This document shows positions 49,987 to 62,000 of a stretch of 62,000 nt of DNA, piece after piece. The notes under the pieces are model-generated. The model saw nothing but the letters and a program-made list of their open reading frames with translations, searched no databases and was not told the DNA's origin. This DNA is from Chrysomallon squamiferum (lineage: Eukaryota > Mollusca > Gastropoda > Neomphalida > Peltospiridae). The position numbers were made by a program, and so were the translations under genes. The stretch lies in assembly GCA_012295275.1 (NCBI GenBank), contig CM022669.1, positions 14,855,172 through 14,917,171 on the forward strand, written 5' to 3'. Numbering within the stretch: the first letter of the stretch is position 1; every line of letters begins with the position of its first letter.

Positions 49987-50751
49987 TTGTCTAGCTCTTT
50001 AAGTTTTAGTACGCATATAATAATTATAATAATGATATGATAACAACAGCAGCAACAACAATAACAACATCAAAAACAACACCGCCAACAACAAAACAAC
50101 AATATATATATTTTTTTTCATTTGATTATTTAAATAACAATTTATAGCTAAATATTGTTTTCTGTTTTCCTTCTGGCATAACGCATAAATTTTATAAAAG
50201 CGTACTAATTTCACAATTTGCATGACTGGAGCCTGAAAGAGCCCATATTTGTAATCACGGCTTCATTAGGATCTGCCAATACCGAGATGACTCTACATTA
50301 CGTACAATTACGCAACCCAGAGTTTTCAAGATCCAGGGGGAAAAAATTGGCTGGCCTTCTAATATTCATCAGCATGCCGACTTAATGATAGAGAAAGGAG
50401 GCTGCAAAACTGTTGTTGATAATGGTATTGACAAATTAATGAATACGTGAGTTAGTTTGGAGTTGTTGGTTTTTTTTTTTTAAAGTCTTAATCACAAATT
50501 CCGGGGAGAAACCCAACATTAGCACAACGAGAAAAGATCTCCAACCAAGCATGCTTTCGTAATGTATCTTAATTATTTTATCTTCGTTTTCATTTATTTT
50601 ATTTTTATTTTATTTTATTTTTATTTTTTTTTTTTTTTTCATGATCGTTAATTCTGTTAAGATTAAGATATACAGTAAAAATGGAAATTAATCATTTGTG
50701 ATTAAAAATTTAATATTAACTTCCTCCATTCATGGAAATAGTAATAATAAC

Positions 50752-50800
50752 AGAAGAAGAAGAAGAAGAAGAAGAAGAAGAAGAAGAAGAAGAAGAAAGA
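50752..50800. repeat. (AAG)n microsatellite
   Basis: About 15 AAG triplets followed by AAAGAAG variants. Confidence 0.93.
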
Positions 50801-52033
50801 AGAAAGAAGATGGAAAACAAGAACAAGAAAAAGATGATAGATGGGATATGAAGTCTTCTCTCTCTTTCTCTCTCTGAATTTACCTACCTACCTATCTGTC
50901 AGTCTATCTATCTCATAAATTTTAATAAAATAATGTTAAAAAGAAATTTAAAAAGGAACAAACAAAAAGATAAAGTGAAAAAAAAGGACTAAATTGGTTT
51001 TAAAAGAGAATAGAACAATTTTATCCGTTAAAAAAAATAAATAAATAAATAAAACTGACGAAATAAAATTAACAAGGAAGCATTAACATTAAAATACACA
51101 CACTTTACCTGTCATGAAATTTCTTCTCTAAATTCATCTGACACAATCTCATCCTAAATGTCACCAGTACAAAATCTAAAATGTATCCTATCGTCAGCTG
51201 TTGCCATAGAAATTATTTTGAAAAAATAAAAAAATAAATTTTAAAAAAAAATTATATATATATATATTAAGAACCGTGAAGAGAATTTTTAAAATCCTCT
51301 CGCAGCAGAATGCACTATTTAAAATAAATTTTAAACGACAACGCTTTAGAGATGTCAGCCCAGGGATTGTGAAAGCCCAGAAAAACCGCACGCTGCCACA
51401 GCATCAGACCGTGTCAGAGTTCTGATCCGTATCGATTTTTGCAGCTTCCGTTAGCAAGAAACTTCGGTCGTTCGCTCGGGAGTTTTGCCGAAACGTGCAA
51501 GCATCTCAGAATCCGAGCCACGCACGAGATCTGATTAGTTGCCTGCCTGTCGCGGTTTCTTGTCGTTCGTCTCTTTCCCTGTCGGCGAATCATACTTGAC
51601 GATCATGCGACAAATTTCTTGCCGTCTGCAATCACAGATTTAGTTTTTCAAATCGGAGACGGGGCACGAAGAGGTTAGAATTAAAGAAATTTGTAAGTGA
51701 ATAGAGCAAAGATTCTATTATTAACGGCTACTTCTAAATTTCGCAGTAGTAGGTGCAAAAAAAAAAAAAAAAAAAATAAAAATGAAAACACGAAGACGAT
51801 TGGTTTCTGCATACAAGGCTAAAAAAATGATCGAGCTACGTTCTGATGTCAGTCGTTATTTTTGTCTGAAGATGTTTGCAGCTAATTAGTTTTGCTTCTT
51901 ATAAACAACAAAAAGAAGTTGCAGATTTTGACAAAACTAGTGGGAAATAACATCGACAGTTACAGACCATTAAAATATGTATTCTTCGGTTCACGGCGCC
52001 AGTAACCAACGTTACTCCGTCTTTGTCAGCAGT

Positions 52034-52036
<3 letters not shown>

Positions 52037-52086
<50 letters not shown>
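52037..52086. repeat. (ATA)n microsatellite
   Basis: About 16 AAT triplets. Confidence 0.94.
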
Positions 52087-52087
<1 letters not shown>

Positions 52088-52973
52088 GCATAATCATCTT
52101 TAATTAATAATTTGCATATATTTATAACATCTGATGTCATTTGAACGATCATTTATAAAAGATTGTTTGATACCATACTTTAATAAAAGGATTGTCAACC
52201 GGTAAAATTTCGTTCCATAATTTCTTTACGTAATTTCATTCCTTGAAATTTTAATTCTTTTAAATAATTAGAATACAGTTAATTGGTGAAAATATTTTTG
52301 ATAAAGATAAAGAAAGAAAAAAAATATAATATTTTGGAAATGAACTTTCATTACTTTCAAGTAGTTTGACATTCAGTTTCTTTTTGTCTCGTTTTAATTT
52401 ATGATTTTTTTTTTCGATAAAGATCATAAAAATTCAAATCATATAAATCAAAATTACATACATATGTATAATGTGTCTTTTTCTTGTTTTTTTTTCCCAC
52501 ACAGCGTGACCACTTTTCATATCAATTATTAAATTAAACGAAAACGGGAGTGAGAAAGAAAAACTGGCCAACGCTGATATAAATCTTTACTCTTTTAGTT
52601 TTATACCATCAAATAGAAAAAGAAATCATTAGCTCATTATAAGATAATTTAAAAGATTTAGTTCCTTTCACTGAGGCCGTCGGTGTTTGGTTGGGGAATG
52701 TCCTGGAAATTATCAGGAGAATCGCATTCTGTCAAGACATCAGAAAATCATCGACCACACGACATTTGATAACCGAGTTGATGGTAGCCGTACAGCTTGT
52801 CAGTCACACACTACAATTATCAATTAAACAGTCACGGATCCCGTAGTACTTGATGCCTGGTATGAATGATTTATATGCTGTTTTTATGATTTATGAAACA
52901 GTTGTGAGTTCTGGTTCAAATGTCTTAATAACGCTCATAGGAGATGCGCTGTGATCTACTGTTTTACTGGATT

Positions 52974-53051
52974 ATTTATTTATTTATTTTATTTTATTTT
53001 ATTTTATTTTATTTTATTTTATTTTATTTTATTTATTTATTTATTTATTAT
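52974..53051. repeat. (ATTTT)n array flanked by ATTT
   Basis: About nine perfect TTTTA pentamers between ATTT tetramers. Confidence 0.93.
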
Positions 53052-54193
53052 TATTTTTTTTACTTCGTTTTCTGATCTATATACACATAAATGCATATAC
53101 ACATTCATATAAACACATTTTGGGGTATTTTACATTTCTGTATTTTTGAAAAATCGTGGAAGATTATGAAAGGATAGGATGTATGTTGGGAAGTTAACTG
53201 TTCTGTGACATTTCTCTATAAGCAGTTGTTTTAAATGAATAAATGCTTAAACAGTTTTTCAAAATTTAAAGAACAATCGATTTAGGTGCCTCTGCGTTTG
53301 ATAAAACTGATTAACTGCAATCTTTTGAATTTTAGAATTATAAAAACCTCTTCGCCATCGTATATTAAAAATTTAACATGACATTTAAATTTTAGTAAGT
53401 GATAATTTACACTTTACCAATAACGTATTTAAAATTTAATGACTGTTAAGAGCATGAAGCTCTCTCCAGAATCATAATAATAGTCATTTTACAAACAAAA
53501 AAATACTCTTTCTAAATGATATTCGGATTATGTGAGATTTTTTTTTTTTTTTGTTCTGGTGTAGCTTACCACTGGGAAATGATAAGTCAACGAAGGAAGA
53601 GTCAAGTGGTTTGACGGTAATGGAATTTGATCCAGATTATTTGCGAGAAACACAGACGAACTCTCCTGGCTTCCAGAATCCATACAAGAGTAATCCCGCT
53701 TCACTCGAAGACTTCCTGGCATTAAACACCGAGTTAATCTTTCATTAAGGGTCGCGAAAGCGAGTGAGAGAGTGAAAAAAAAAAAAAAAATGAACGTGCT
53801 AATAATCAGAGCAAGCTGTTGTGTTCCACGCCCGAGACACACCCTCTCCGACAAAGCCGGGTGGCGGGGGGGGGGCGTCTGTCGAAAGACTGCGATAGTC
53901 GTACAGTAAGTTTATCTACAGCAGGTTAATGATTGTCTCAGGAGAAAAAAACGAATGCAGATTTAATCAAACGTAAAGAGCGATAGTGAACTGGAATAGA
54001 TATACATCTGAAAATTGAAAACGTGTTATGTTAACGCGATATACAATACTGGCTTTAGACCCATTAATATGGATTAAATAAAGATCTATTTCCTATCATT
54101 TTTTTTTATAAAAAAATTTCCTCATTTATTTCTTAATTTTGTGTATATGTGTGTGTGTTCTGTTTCTTCTTTTTGTTTTCGTTTTTTTCTTCT

Positions 54194-54230
<37 letters not shown>

Positions 54231-55035
54231 GCAGAATTAATATCTAGTCATTGATTTAGACTGTTATAATCATCTAAGTGTGTTTTCTGTGTTTTTTTAT
54301 TTGTTTTGTTTTGGGCATATAGCCGTTTCTCGCATAACAGCATCAATAATAGTAGTGGTTACTGTCACTTAACCTTTCAGATGTGCTTCGTGATTGCCGA
54401 AACTGTACTTGTGTGTCGTTCTAGAGGATAATTTACGTAACATCTTTGATTTTTGCGAATCAAGAGTCATCTTTAGCCAGAAAACACAGCTACCATGTTA
54501 TCGATTTTCTGTTCCTTTCGAAAATAAGAAACTTCTTAATTTGAAACAAAAAAAACACTCGAGTTTACTTCCGCAATGCTGCCTTTAGTGTTTTTATTCG
54601 TTTTTTTTTGTTTTTTTTTTTTTTTTTCCTTTATTTTTATTATTATTATTATTATTAAAAAAAAAAATATAACAAAATAATCATAATAATAATAAAAAAT
54701 TCTATTAAATTTTTTTTTTCTACAAGCAAAAGATTTTCAATGATAATTTTATTCTATACAATTTTATTCTATACAAACAGTTGATGTGTTCTCACTTGGA
54801 ATGGGAGATTTGTCTTCTTATAATTAAGCTTTTTTTAAAACCTGACACCAGATAATACTGATATGTTTCATTCAACCAGACGCATGCAACATTAAAAAAA
54901 ACATAACCTGGAACAATTTGAGGACTTGCCATTTCAAGAACGCTAAAGATCGTTTTATCCATTTTCTATTTTAACGTCAATTAATTACCTCAATTTTGAA
55001 TACTATAAAAAAAAAATTATATATATATATATTTT

Positions 55036-55041
55036 TGATGA

Positions 55042-55077
<36 letters not shown>

Positions 55078-55112
55078 TACTATTATTATTATTATTAGTT
55101 GTTGTTGTTGTT
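55036..55112. repeat. (TTA)n / (GTT)n microsatellite
   Basis: About 20 TTA/TAT triplets with ACTACT interruption, ending in GTTGTTGTTGTT. Confidence 0.92.
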
Positions 55113-55600
55113 GTCCTCCAATCTTTGCTACTAATAAAGTATGACGATAAAAACGAAAAAAGAAAAAGAACAACAGTTTTACAACTATCTTTAAATGTTA
55201 TCTGTATATTAATATAAATAACGATAGTTCCTTTTATCCTGTTGTAAACTTCATCTGTGTCAATGTAGTCTAAGAAAATGAGATTGGTGGTGCTCTGCTA
55301 TTTTATTAAGTGCTGTCGACATCAACATTCTGTCAACGTGTTCTGGTCGGTTATCTTCGCCTCGACGAGGTTATTCGGTTAACACGCTGTCCTGTCTACG
55401 TGGTGACCGTGGATGTCAACGTTTTGAAAGGTTTTATCAAATGATTTGTTCATGAATTAATGAATGAATGAATGCAGAAATGCCTTTTTAAAAAACAAAT
55501 ATATGACCCACACCGCAATATAATTTTTTTCTTTTTTTTTGCTTTAAATTTAGTTCATTAGGAGGTAATCGTACACTATTTTGTTCTAATAATGAAAAAC

Positions 55601-55667
<67 letters not shown>

Positions 55668-55995
55668 TAATTTAATTTAGCAGTAAAGAATCTTTTAATT
55701 CATTCTCCGATACTGATGAAATCTTGAATGATGACTTCGTTAAATCGTGTCATATTTCGTTGGGGGCGTTTTATGATTCGTTGGTTTAAGAAATTCATTT
55801 GCTCGAAATTTTACATAGAAAGAACCTGTTCCTTCTCCATTGTTTTAACCTGAATGTGGAAGGTCAGTTGCCCATTGTCTCCCTCCTCGCCTGTTTCAGT
55901 TATAGGAGACGATGGGTTCAGTTAAAAATCTAGATTCAAAGCAGACTGAAACTGGAACGAACTGTGCTTTTTCATTTGGATTCGTGAATAAATTC

Positions 55996-56000
<5 letters not shown>

Positions 56001-56083
<83 letters not shown>
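56001..56083. repeat. (GA)n microsatellite
   Basis: About 42 uninterrupted GA units followed by a short G run; a CA run lies 50 bases beyond. Confidence 0.96.
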
Positions 56084-56089
<6 letters not shown>

Positions 56090-56245
56090 CGAGCGAATGA
56101 GAAAGAGAATGTGAGTGTGTATGAGAGACAAACACACACACACACACAGACACACCTCAGTTTAGCGGTCACTCGCAGTACGTTCAGTACTGCTGACATT
56201 AAAGACAGTCGGGTTTAAGAGACGTTCGAGGAATCGGTTTCTGGA

Positions 56246-56356
56246 AAATAATCCATACTTCCTAGCTGCGTCGTTTGAACAGAGATATTCGAGATACCAC
56301 TCTCTAGAAATAATCTATATTTCCGAGCTGCGTCGTTTGAAGATGATCCTATTACT
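56246..56356. repeat. Direct duplication, period about 61 bp
   Basis: AAATAATCCATACTTCC..AGCTGCGTCGTTTGAA at 56246 recurs with few changes at 56307. The TTTCTGGAAAATAAT / CTCTCTAGAAATAAT lead-in is shared as well. Confidence 0.88.
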
Positions 56357-56815
56357 TTAGTGTGCCAAAGGAAAATAATCAGTTTATCTGCTCAATAAAT
56401 GAATAAACTTGTCTTTTTCTCGCTTTTTTAATGACACTAAATTTATAGTGAGTAATGGAGAGCATTTAATAATATTCCACAAAGAAAGACAACTCCTACA
56501 GAATGACGTTCACTGATGTGTTTTCCTGTGCTGATTTTTTTGTGTTTTTCTATAAAATACTGAATTTTTAAAATCTATTTTCTTAATAATTAATTTCTTT
56601 AATCTATCCGAGTTTCAGCGTGGGTGGGTTTGACCGTGCATTTACCAAATGGAATCGATACGTCTACTTATTTCAGTTTACATATTTTGATTCCCTACCC
56701 CTCACCCCGTTTACTAATAAGAAATATAGAGTCAAGTTAGATGTTATAGTAATACAATATTTAGTCAGAGACCAGTACCTAATTTTTATCAGCATTAATG
56801 TAAATACTAAAGAAG

Positions 56816-56976
<161 letters not shown>

Positions 56977-57520
56977 TTAATAATAATAAGTCAAAGTAAA
57001 TTAAAATGTATAGCAGTGAAAGGAAAAAATGTAATATCAATTGATTTTCGCTAAGGATCCTAGTTATAACCCTTTCTGCAGTAGACTGAAAAAAAAAACA
57101 AAAAAAAAGACTTTAATATTCCTTTAAATCAGCTGAGCTAATTTTTCTCTAAGCTCTAGACGTTTGGACAATGGTTCAGACAAACTTAACCTGAAAAGAA
57201 TAAATTAATACGCCGACTAACTGAATGAATTATGGGCAGGAGTGACCAGCATGTCAATACAAAGATCATGTCTCATTAAATTATGTCCAAGCTGACATCT
57301 TACGTAAATTAATACACTAACAAACTGCAGCAGAATCGTATAAAACAAGATACATGGACGAAATCGCATCTCGAATTTCTGACATAAGAGATTAAGGTTA
57401 GACGAAGCAAATTAAGAAATTTACTTCAGTATTCTTTCGGATATTAATATAGATTCTGATGTCTTCCTTCTCCTGTGCTCTGCGTTCCAGGTTCAGTCTT
57501 TCTATTTTGGGTAGAGAATC

Positions 57521-57553
<33 letters not shown>

Positions 57554-58112
57554 TGTAAAGCACTGGAATGGATTAGTTTCCTAAACGTTTGACGTATTTC
57601 TTTAGAACAAGTTCTAACGAAGAATGTCTTTTTGTTTTTTTGTTGTTTTGGTTTTGGCCTGCGTTACGGTTGCGAAATTAATTGAGATACATGATGACGA
57701 AAGAGTACTAAAGAAGGTTAACACAGTACTAAAAAGAACTGATTCTCCAAAAATTCATAGAAAAATAAGCTACAAAATAAATAAAATAAATAAAAATCTG
57801 TAGCTATCTGCTGTCTGAGGTTCGTGTTTGTGGCTAACGCGGTTTTAACCCAGCGGAGAAGGTTCGTGTCCCTGCATTGAGTCAAAGACCGCGGTGAACA
57901 TTTCTCTCATCTCAACTGCAACATCGTCTAATCGATCTGTCTCACAAACTCACCGTAAAGATGTCGTATATAATTACTTAATTTAAACTCTATTTTCTGC
58001 TGGTTTGCCGCTTTACAAACAGGTTAATATAAGTGTCTTACTCTTATGTTGGTTTAGTCTTTACTGAATAAAGCTCAAATTAAATAGAATTTAATAATAA
58101 TAATAAAAACTA

Positions 58113-58144
58113 CGATGATGATGATGATGATGATGATGATGATA
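58113..58144. repeat. (GAT)n microsatellite
   Basis: About ten GAT triplets. Confidence 0.92.
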
Positions 58145-60007
58145 ATTAAGATGTACTACTACTATTACTAACAACAACAATAATCAGAAGAACAAGTATT
58201 AATTTCAGATATCAGATAAATAACTAATCTAAAACTGAACTAGTAACATAAAAAATTTATGAATTACATATACAGGCCAGCGCATACAAAAACCGCAAGA
58301 AAAAAAATCAGTTTTCGGGAACATTAATTTATTATTACATATTTAGTCACAAACAACAGTAAAATAATAATAATTCAAAAAAATAAAAATATTAAAAATA
58401 AAAAAAATGTACAGTATCTTAATACATGTATACATAAAACAATTAATATATTTTGGTGTAAACAATAATTAATCAAAAGACAGCAGTCACTAAATGATGT
58501 TTTCGCACACATTTATAATTTAAAATCTCCGTAGAAGCCGCTAACTGGAATCGATCCAGACACCTAACTGCCCGAAGGCTTGAAAACCGCGACGTAGTGG
58601 CGAGCGTTAGTGTATGACCTTTTCCAGATTTTCAGCATCTCTTCACAGACCACGTTCTCAGAGACCTCGAAACCGCAGTGCTGACGTTTTGTCAGTACGG
58701 AAGAAGTAACATTTGAAATCAAAGTGCCCTGAATATACCGATAGAAAACAAATTTCGGACGACAGAAAAACGTAGTATTTTTTTTTTTTTTAGTTGTGCA
58801 ATAAAGTGATATTTCTTGTGTAATTGTTACACTGTGGATCTCCAAATTTCAGGGAGGAAATAAAAGGATGAAAAATAAATAAAAAAATCGGAAATGTTAA
58901 AGACTGGAAACAAATTATTGTAGGTGTGAATAATGATAACGATGATTATGACGACGACGATGATGATAATAATAATAATAAATAAGTAATGTCATATAGG
59001 CTTCTAAGACAGAGTCATATAATCATTTTTTTCACAATTGATAAATATTATTAAGCTATTATTGTTATTATTATTATTTTTATATAAAGTAAATTAACAC
59101 AAAACAAATCAAATAAATTTCCTGATAAAGATTAGTTTAGTAAAACACTTTAACCAGTGTTGAAATGATAATAGTAAAAACTTATATTTAGATATAAATT
59201 TGTATATTAGTTGGTTATAGCAAAATGTCATATCTGACTGAGGCACTGGCTTGAAACGACGTTTAAAAAGTTTTTCTCTGTTTAATATTTATATGATGAT
59301 ATTTATATTCCCTGCTTTTATAAATTTATCAGTATACAGTGTTCTTTACGTTAGAAATATTTGTATTTTGTTGTAAAATTTTCTTATAAATAAAAATAAA
59401 AATAAAATATAGTAAGCATCCACCATTGGTGAATGAGAAGAGACTTTTTTACAAATTCAAATTTGATTTCTCTGCACAGATTTCTGCGACAGACACGCCC
59501 GCTGACCTGTCAGAAAGCGTGCCCGTCGCAGACGTGCTTCACAACAGCTTGCTCTGATTAGCACGTTAATTTTTTTCCTATTCCTATTCTTACTCTGCAC
59601 AGAATAAATCTTTCGGCTTTTAGTAAATATTGCCTTCTTGTGGCAATTCTGAGTCTATAGTGTTATTTTTTTAATATTAAGAATACAAAAATCTGTTGTA
59701 AAACTTGTGATTAAATTGTGTTCGGGTTTTCAGTCACGGTCATTTATGTGAAAAATTATTCATGTGCAGTAATTTAACGTTTCTGCATTTTTAAAAATAT
59801 TAATAGGGAAATTCAGATGTCATTGTCTATAACGCAAGGCACAAATGATGAATTCTTTTACATAAAAGATTCGTGTTAGATTATGTTTTTGTGATTCTTG
59901 GAAAATCGTAAATAATAATAATACTAATAGCGAGTTGCTTTTACATTGTTACACTATTTTCATTATTAAAATCAAATATAATATTTAGTATACATTATAA
60001 TCTATAC

Positions 60008-60095
60008 CAGGCACGGGCAACCTTTTTCGATAAGTCGGCCACATGAAACATGGCTCATAACTCTGGCGGACCGCAGGTTCTAATAACAGCACAAT
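60008..60095. mobile_element. hAT-like transposon terminus (partial, non-autonomous)
   Basis: CAGGCACGGGCAACCTTTTTCG followed by GGCCACATGAAACATGGC and TCTGGCGGACCGCAGGTT resembles the end sequence of many animal hAT elements, which begin CAG and carry GGCCACA and GCGGGCCGCA phrases. It is an abrupt GC-rich patch in AT-rich DNA. No matching opposite terminus (GGTTGCCCGTGCCTG) is seen to the window end, so the element is truncated, diverged or extends beyond 62,000. Confidence 0.5.
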
Positions 60096-60099
60096 ATAT

Positions 60100-60880
60100 T
60101 TGTGTTGTATTAAAATTGATTATGTAACAATATCATTACTGAAATTTCTTTTATTATCAGTATGTAAAGGTATGAAATTTGTTCCCCATTCTTGATACTA
60201 AATAAAAATGAAAAAATATCTTGTATAATTAAAGTGACACAAAGTTTGATTCTTTTAAGTGTAAGTAATAGAAAATACCATGACAGCACATTATTTATTT
60301 ATTTGAATTAAGTGCTATATAAGTCTAAAACTGATTGTGTTACAACATTACTGAAATTTATTTTATTGTCTGTATGAAATTTGTTTTTGATAGCAAGCAC
60401 ATTTTCACCGTTTGTGATAAAAGTTGGGGGAACAAAATAAAAAATTGTTATATAATCAAAGATGCAGTTTGTTTGTTGTCTTTTAACTGTAATATAAAAT
60501 AACATGACAACACATTATTTAAGTGCCATATGTCTAAAATTGATTATGCAACAATATTACTGAAATATATTTTGTCTGTATATAAAATTTGAAATTTGTT
60601 TTTTATAGCATGCACACTTTGTGATACTAAATACAAATGGGTGAGGGAATTCTTATATCATCAAAGTTACATAAAGTTTGATTGTTCTCGTTTAACTGTA
60701 AGTACTATAAAATAATAGAACAACACATTATTTACTTATTCGAGTTAAGTGCTGTATAAATCTAAAATTCATTATGTCACAATACTGAAATTTATTTTGA
60801 CTGTAAAGGTATGAAATTAGTTTTTGATAGCAAGCACATTTTCACAGTTTGTAATACTAAATTATTGGGGAGAAAAAAAA
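60100..60880. repeat. Tandem repeat, period about 210-225 bp, four units
   Basis: The phrase TTGATTATGTAACAATATTACTGAAAT starts near 60115, 60332, 60541 and 60768. Each unit continues with GTATGAAATTTGTTTTTGATAGCAAGCACATTTTCAC, a GATACTAAAT-like part, AAAGTTTGATT, TTTAACTGTAAGTA and ACAACACATTATTTA. Similarity is clear but with many substitutions. It lies next to the hAT-like terminus and may be its subterminal repeat region. Confidence 0.85.
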
Positions 60881-62000
60881 TGTTTCTTATAAATCAGTTT
60901 TAATGTAATTATCATTTGTGATTTTATTATTTTGACAGGCTTCAGAACTTAAACAATCAAGCAAATAAAGAAAGGAATAAGTTAGTCAATACATAGTTTG
61001 TCATTAACAGCTTTACATCGTGTTGTGTGCTTTCAATATGGGAATTGTAAGCAAATGACATTAAGACTGAATTTTTAATGATTTACCTAAATATTTCAGA
61101 TTGTGGCAATCTGTTAAAATTAATATTCCATTTATTTTTGGTATTACTTTATTTCTGAATGTTATTAACAAGAAGTATTTAAATATAAATCTCATTTGCA
61201 GTAATTACAATAATAGACAGTAATAAATGACACAAAAAAAAAAAAAAAAACAACAATAACACACCAGCAAACAAAACCAAACCCAAACTATTACTATTAT
61301 TTAGCCAGTCTCAGAACTAGTTTATTAAATATCATGGTATATGATGTCCAGTCCATGAAAAAAAGCCCATGTATACTAGATTATTATTCTTTAATTGGTA
61401 AGAATAGCTATGAAGTGGTGGTAATATTCTACTGTTCATGTGATCAGTATAACGTTTTCATTTCAAAACACACACCATTTACATTGTTATCCTTTAATAT
61501 TAAAATGCAAAGGTCGCTAAATCCATATTCATACATTGTTCAGCTATAATATAATAGTCGACAATAAAAACGACAACTACATTAGAATATTATTCTAAAA
61601 TAATAAAAATAAAATATGATGAAAAAAAAATTTAAATTTAAATTGATAAAATCAGTATTAAATGTTTTAATATATACATCTATAAAATGGTTTCCTTGGC
61701 TACAAGTCCAGACTGTCTAAAAACTGGAATCTGTTTTATGTTTGATCGTTGTCTTGTACAGAATATTTAGAACCAATAAAATAAAATGACCAACAGTTAG
61801 CATGTATTTAGATTAAATGAACATTCCATCAATAAAATTAAATTAATATTAAGTGGGTATTTATTACCAGTAGCAAACCATTATGACTGTTATATATATA
61901 AATTTTTAATATTATTTTGTCTGATATGTTTTTCAATTTGAAAGCACAATGGTATAAACAGAAATTATTTACAAATAATATTAATCATGGAACTTGTACA

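Noticed and set aside
53528-53854. Overlapping open frames on both strands in a GC-richer pocket
   Set aside because: Neither frame shows a known domain, and the - strand frame depends on a poly-A/T run. Treated as unassigned.
58520-58600. tRNA-like B box (GGATCGATTCC on the - strand)
   Set aside because: The T-arm pairs only partly, and no matching acceptor stem or A box is found at the right distance. At best it is a decayed tRNA-derived remnant.

Overview
This is eukaryotic, animal nuclear DNA. Coding sequence is split into small exons by GT-AG introns (one GC-AG), introns are long, base composition is strongly AT-rich, and the non-coding part is full of ATA/TTA, GA and ATTT microsatellites, poly-A/T runs and degenerate minisatellites. 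The two recognisable genes, the gene density and the repeat style suggest an invertebrate, most likely a lophotrochozoan such as a mollusc. The phylum is an inference. I see no prokaryotic operon, CRISPR array, rRNA or convincing tRNA, and no intact transposase or reverse transcriptase.

Region 1 (about 1-24.8 kb, + strand) carries the 3' part of an ADAMTS-like gene of the ADAMTSL4/THSD4 (ADAMTSL6) type. Ten exons (7261-24742) join in frame into 857 codons: the end of the Cys-rich module (CGVCGGDN), the spacer, a roughly 290-residue basic cysteine-free linker, six thrombospondin type-1 repeats (TSRs) and a terminal PLAC domain. The family is secreted, lacks a protease domain and works in the extracellular matrix. 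The exons for the N-terminal TSR and the first part of the Cys-rich module are not visible. A possible signal-peptide exon (335-376) has a phase compatible with the exon at 7261 and may be an alternative first exon. Several introns carry local tandem duplications just 5' of an exon, some of which copy the 3' splice site or part of the exon.

Region 2 (24.8-33.2 kb) is the interval between two convergent genes. It holds a 36-bp-period minisatellite, an 89-bp repeat and other degenerate repeats, with no recognisable gene.

Region 3 (33.26-49.63 kb, - strand) holds a three-exon gene for a 275-residue, four-pass membrane protein that resembles TMEM221. It has a 14.3-kb first intron and a C-terminal TLV that fits a class I PDZ ligand.

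Region 4 (49.6-62 kb) lies upstream of the second gene and is non-coding as far as I can see. It has long GA and ATA arrays, a 61-bp duplication and, near the end, a hAT-like transposon terminus followed by four copies of a roughly 215-bp repeat.

The two genes have no evident functional link. The most unusual feature is the repeated local duplication next to splice acceptors in the ADAMTSL gene.
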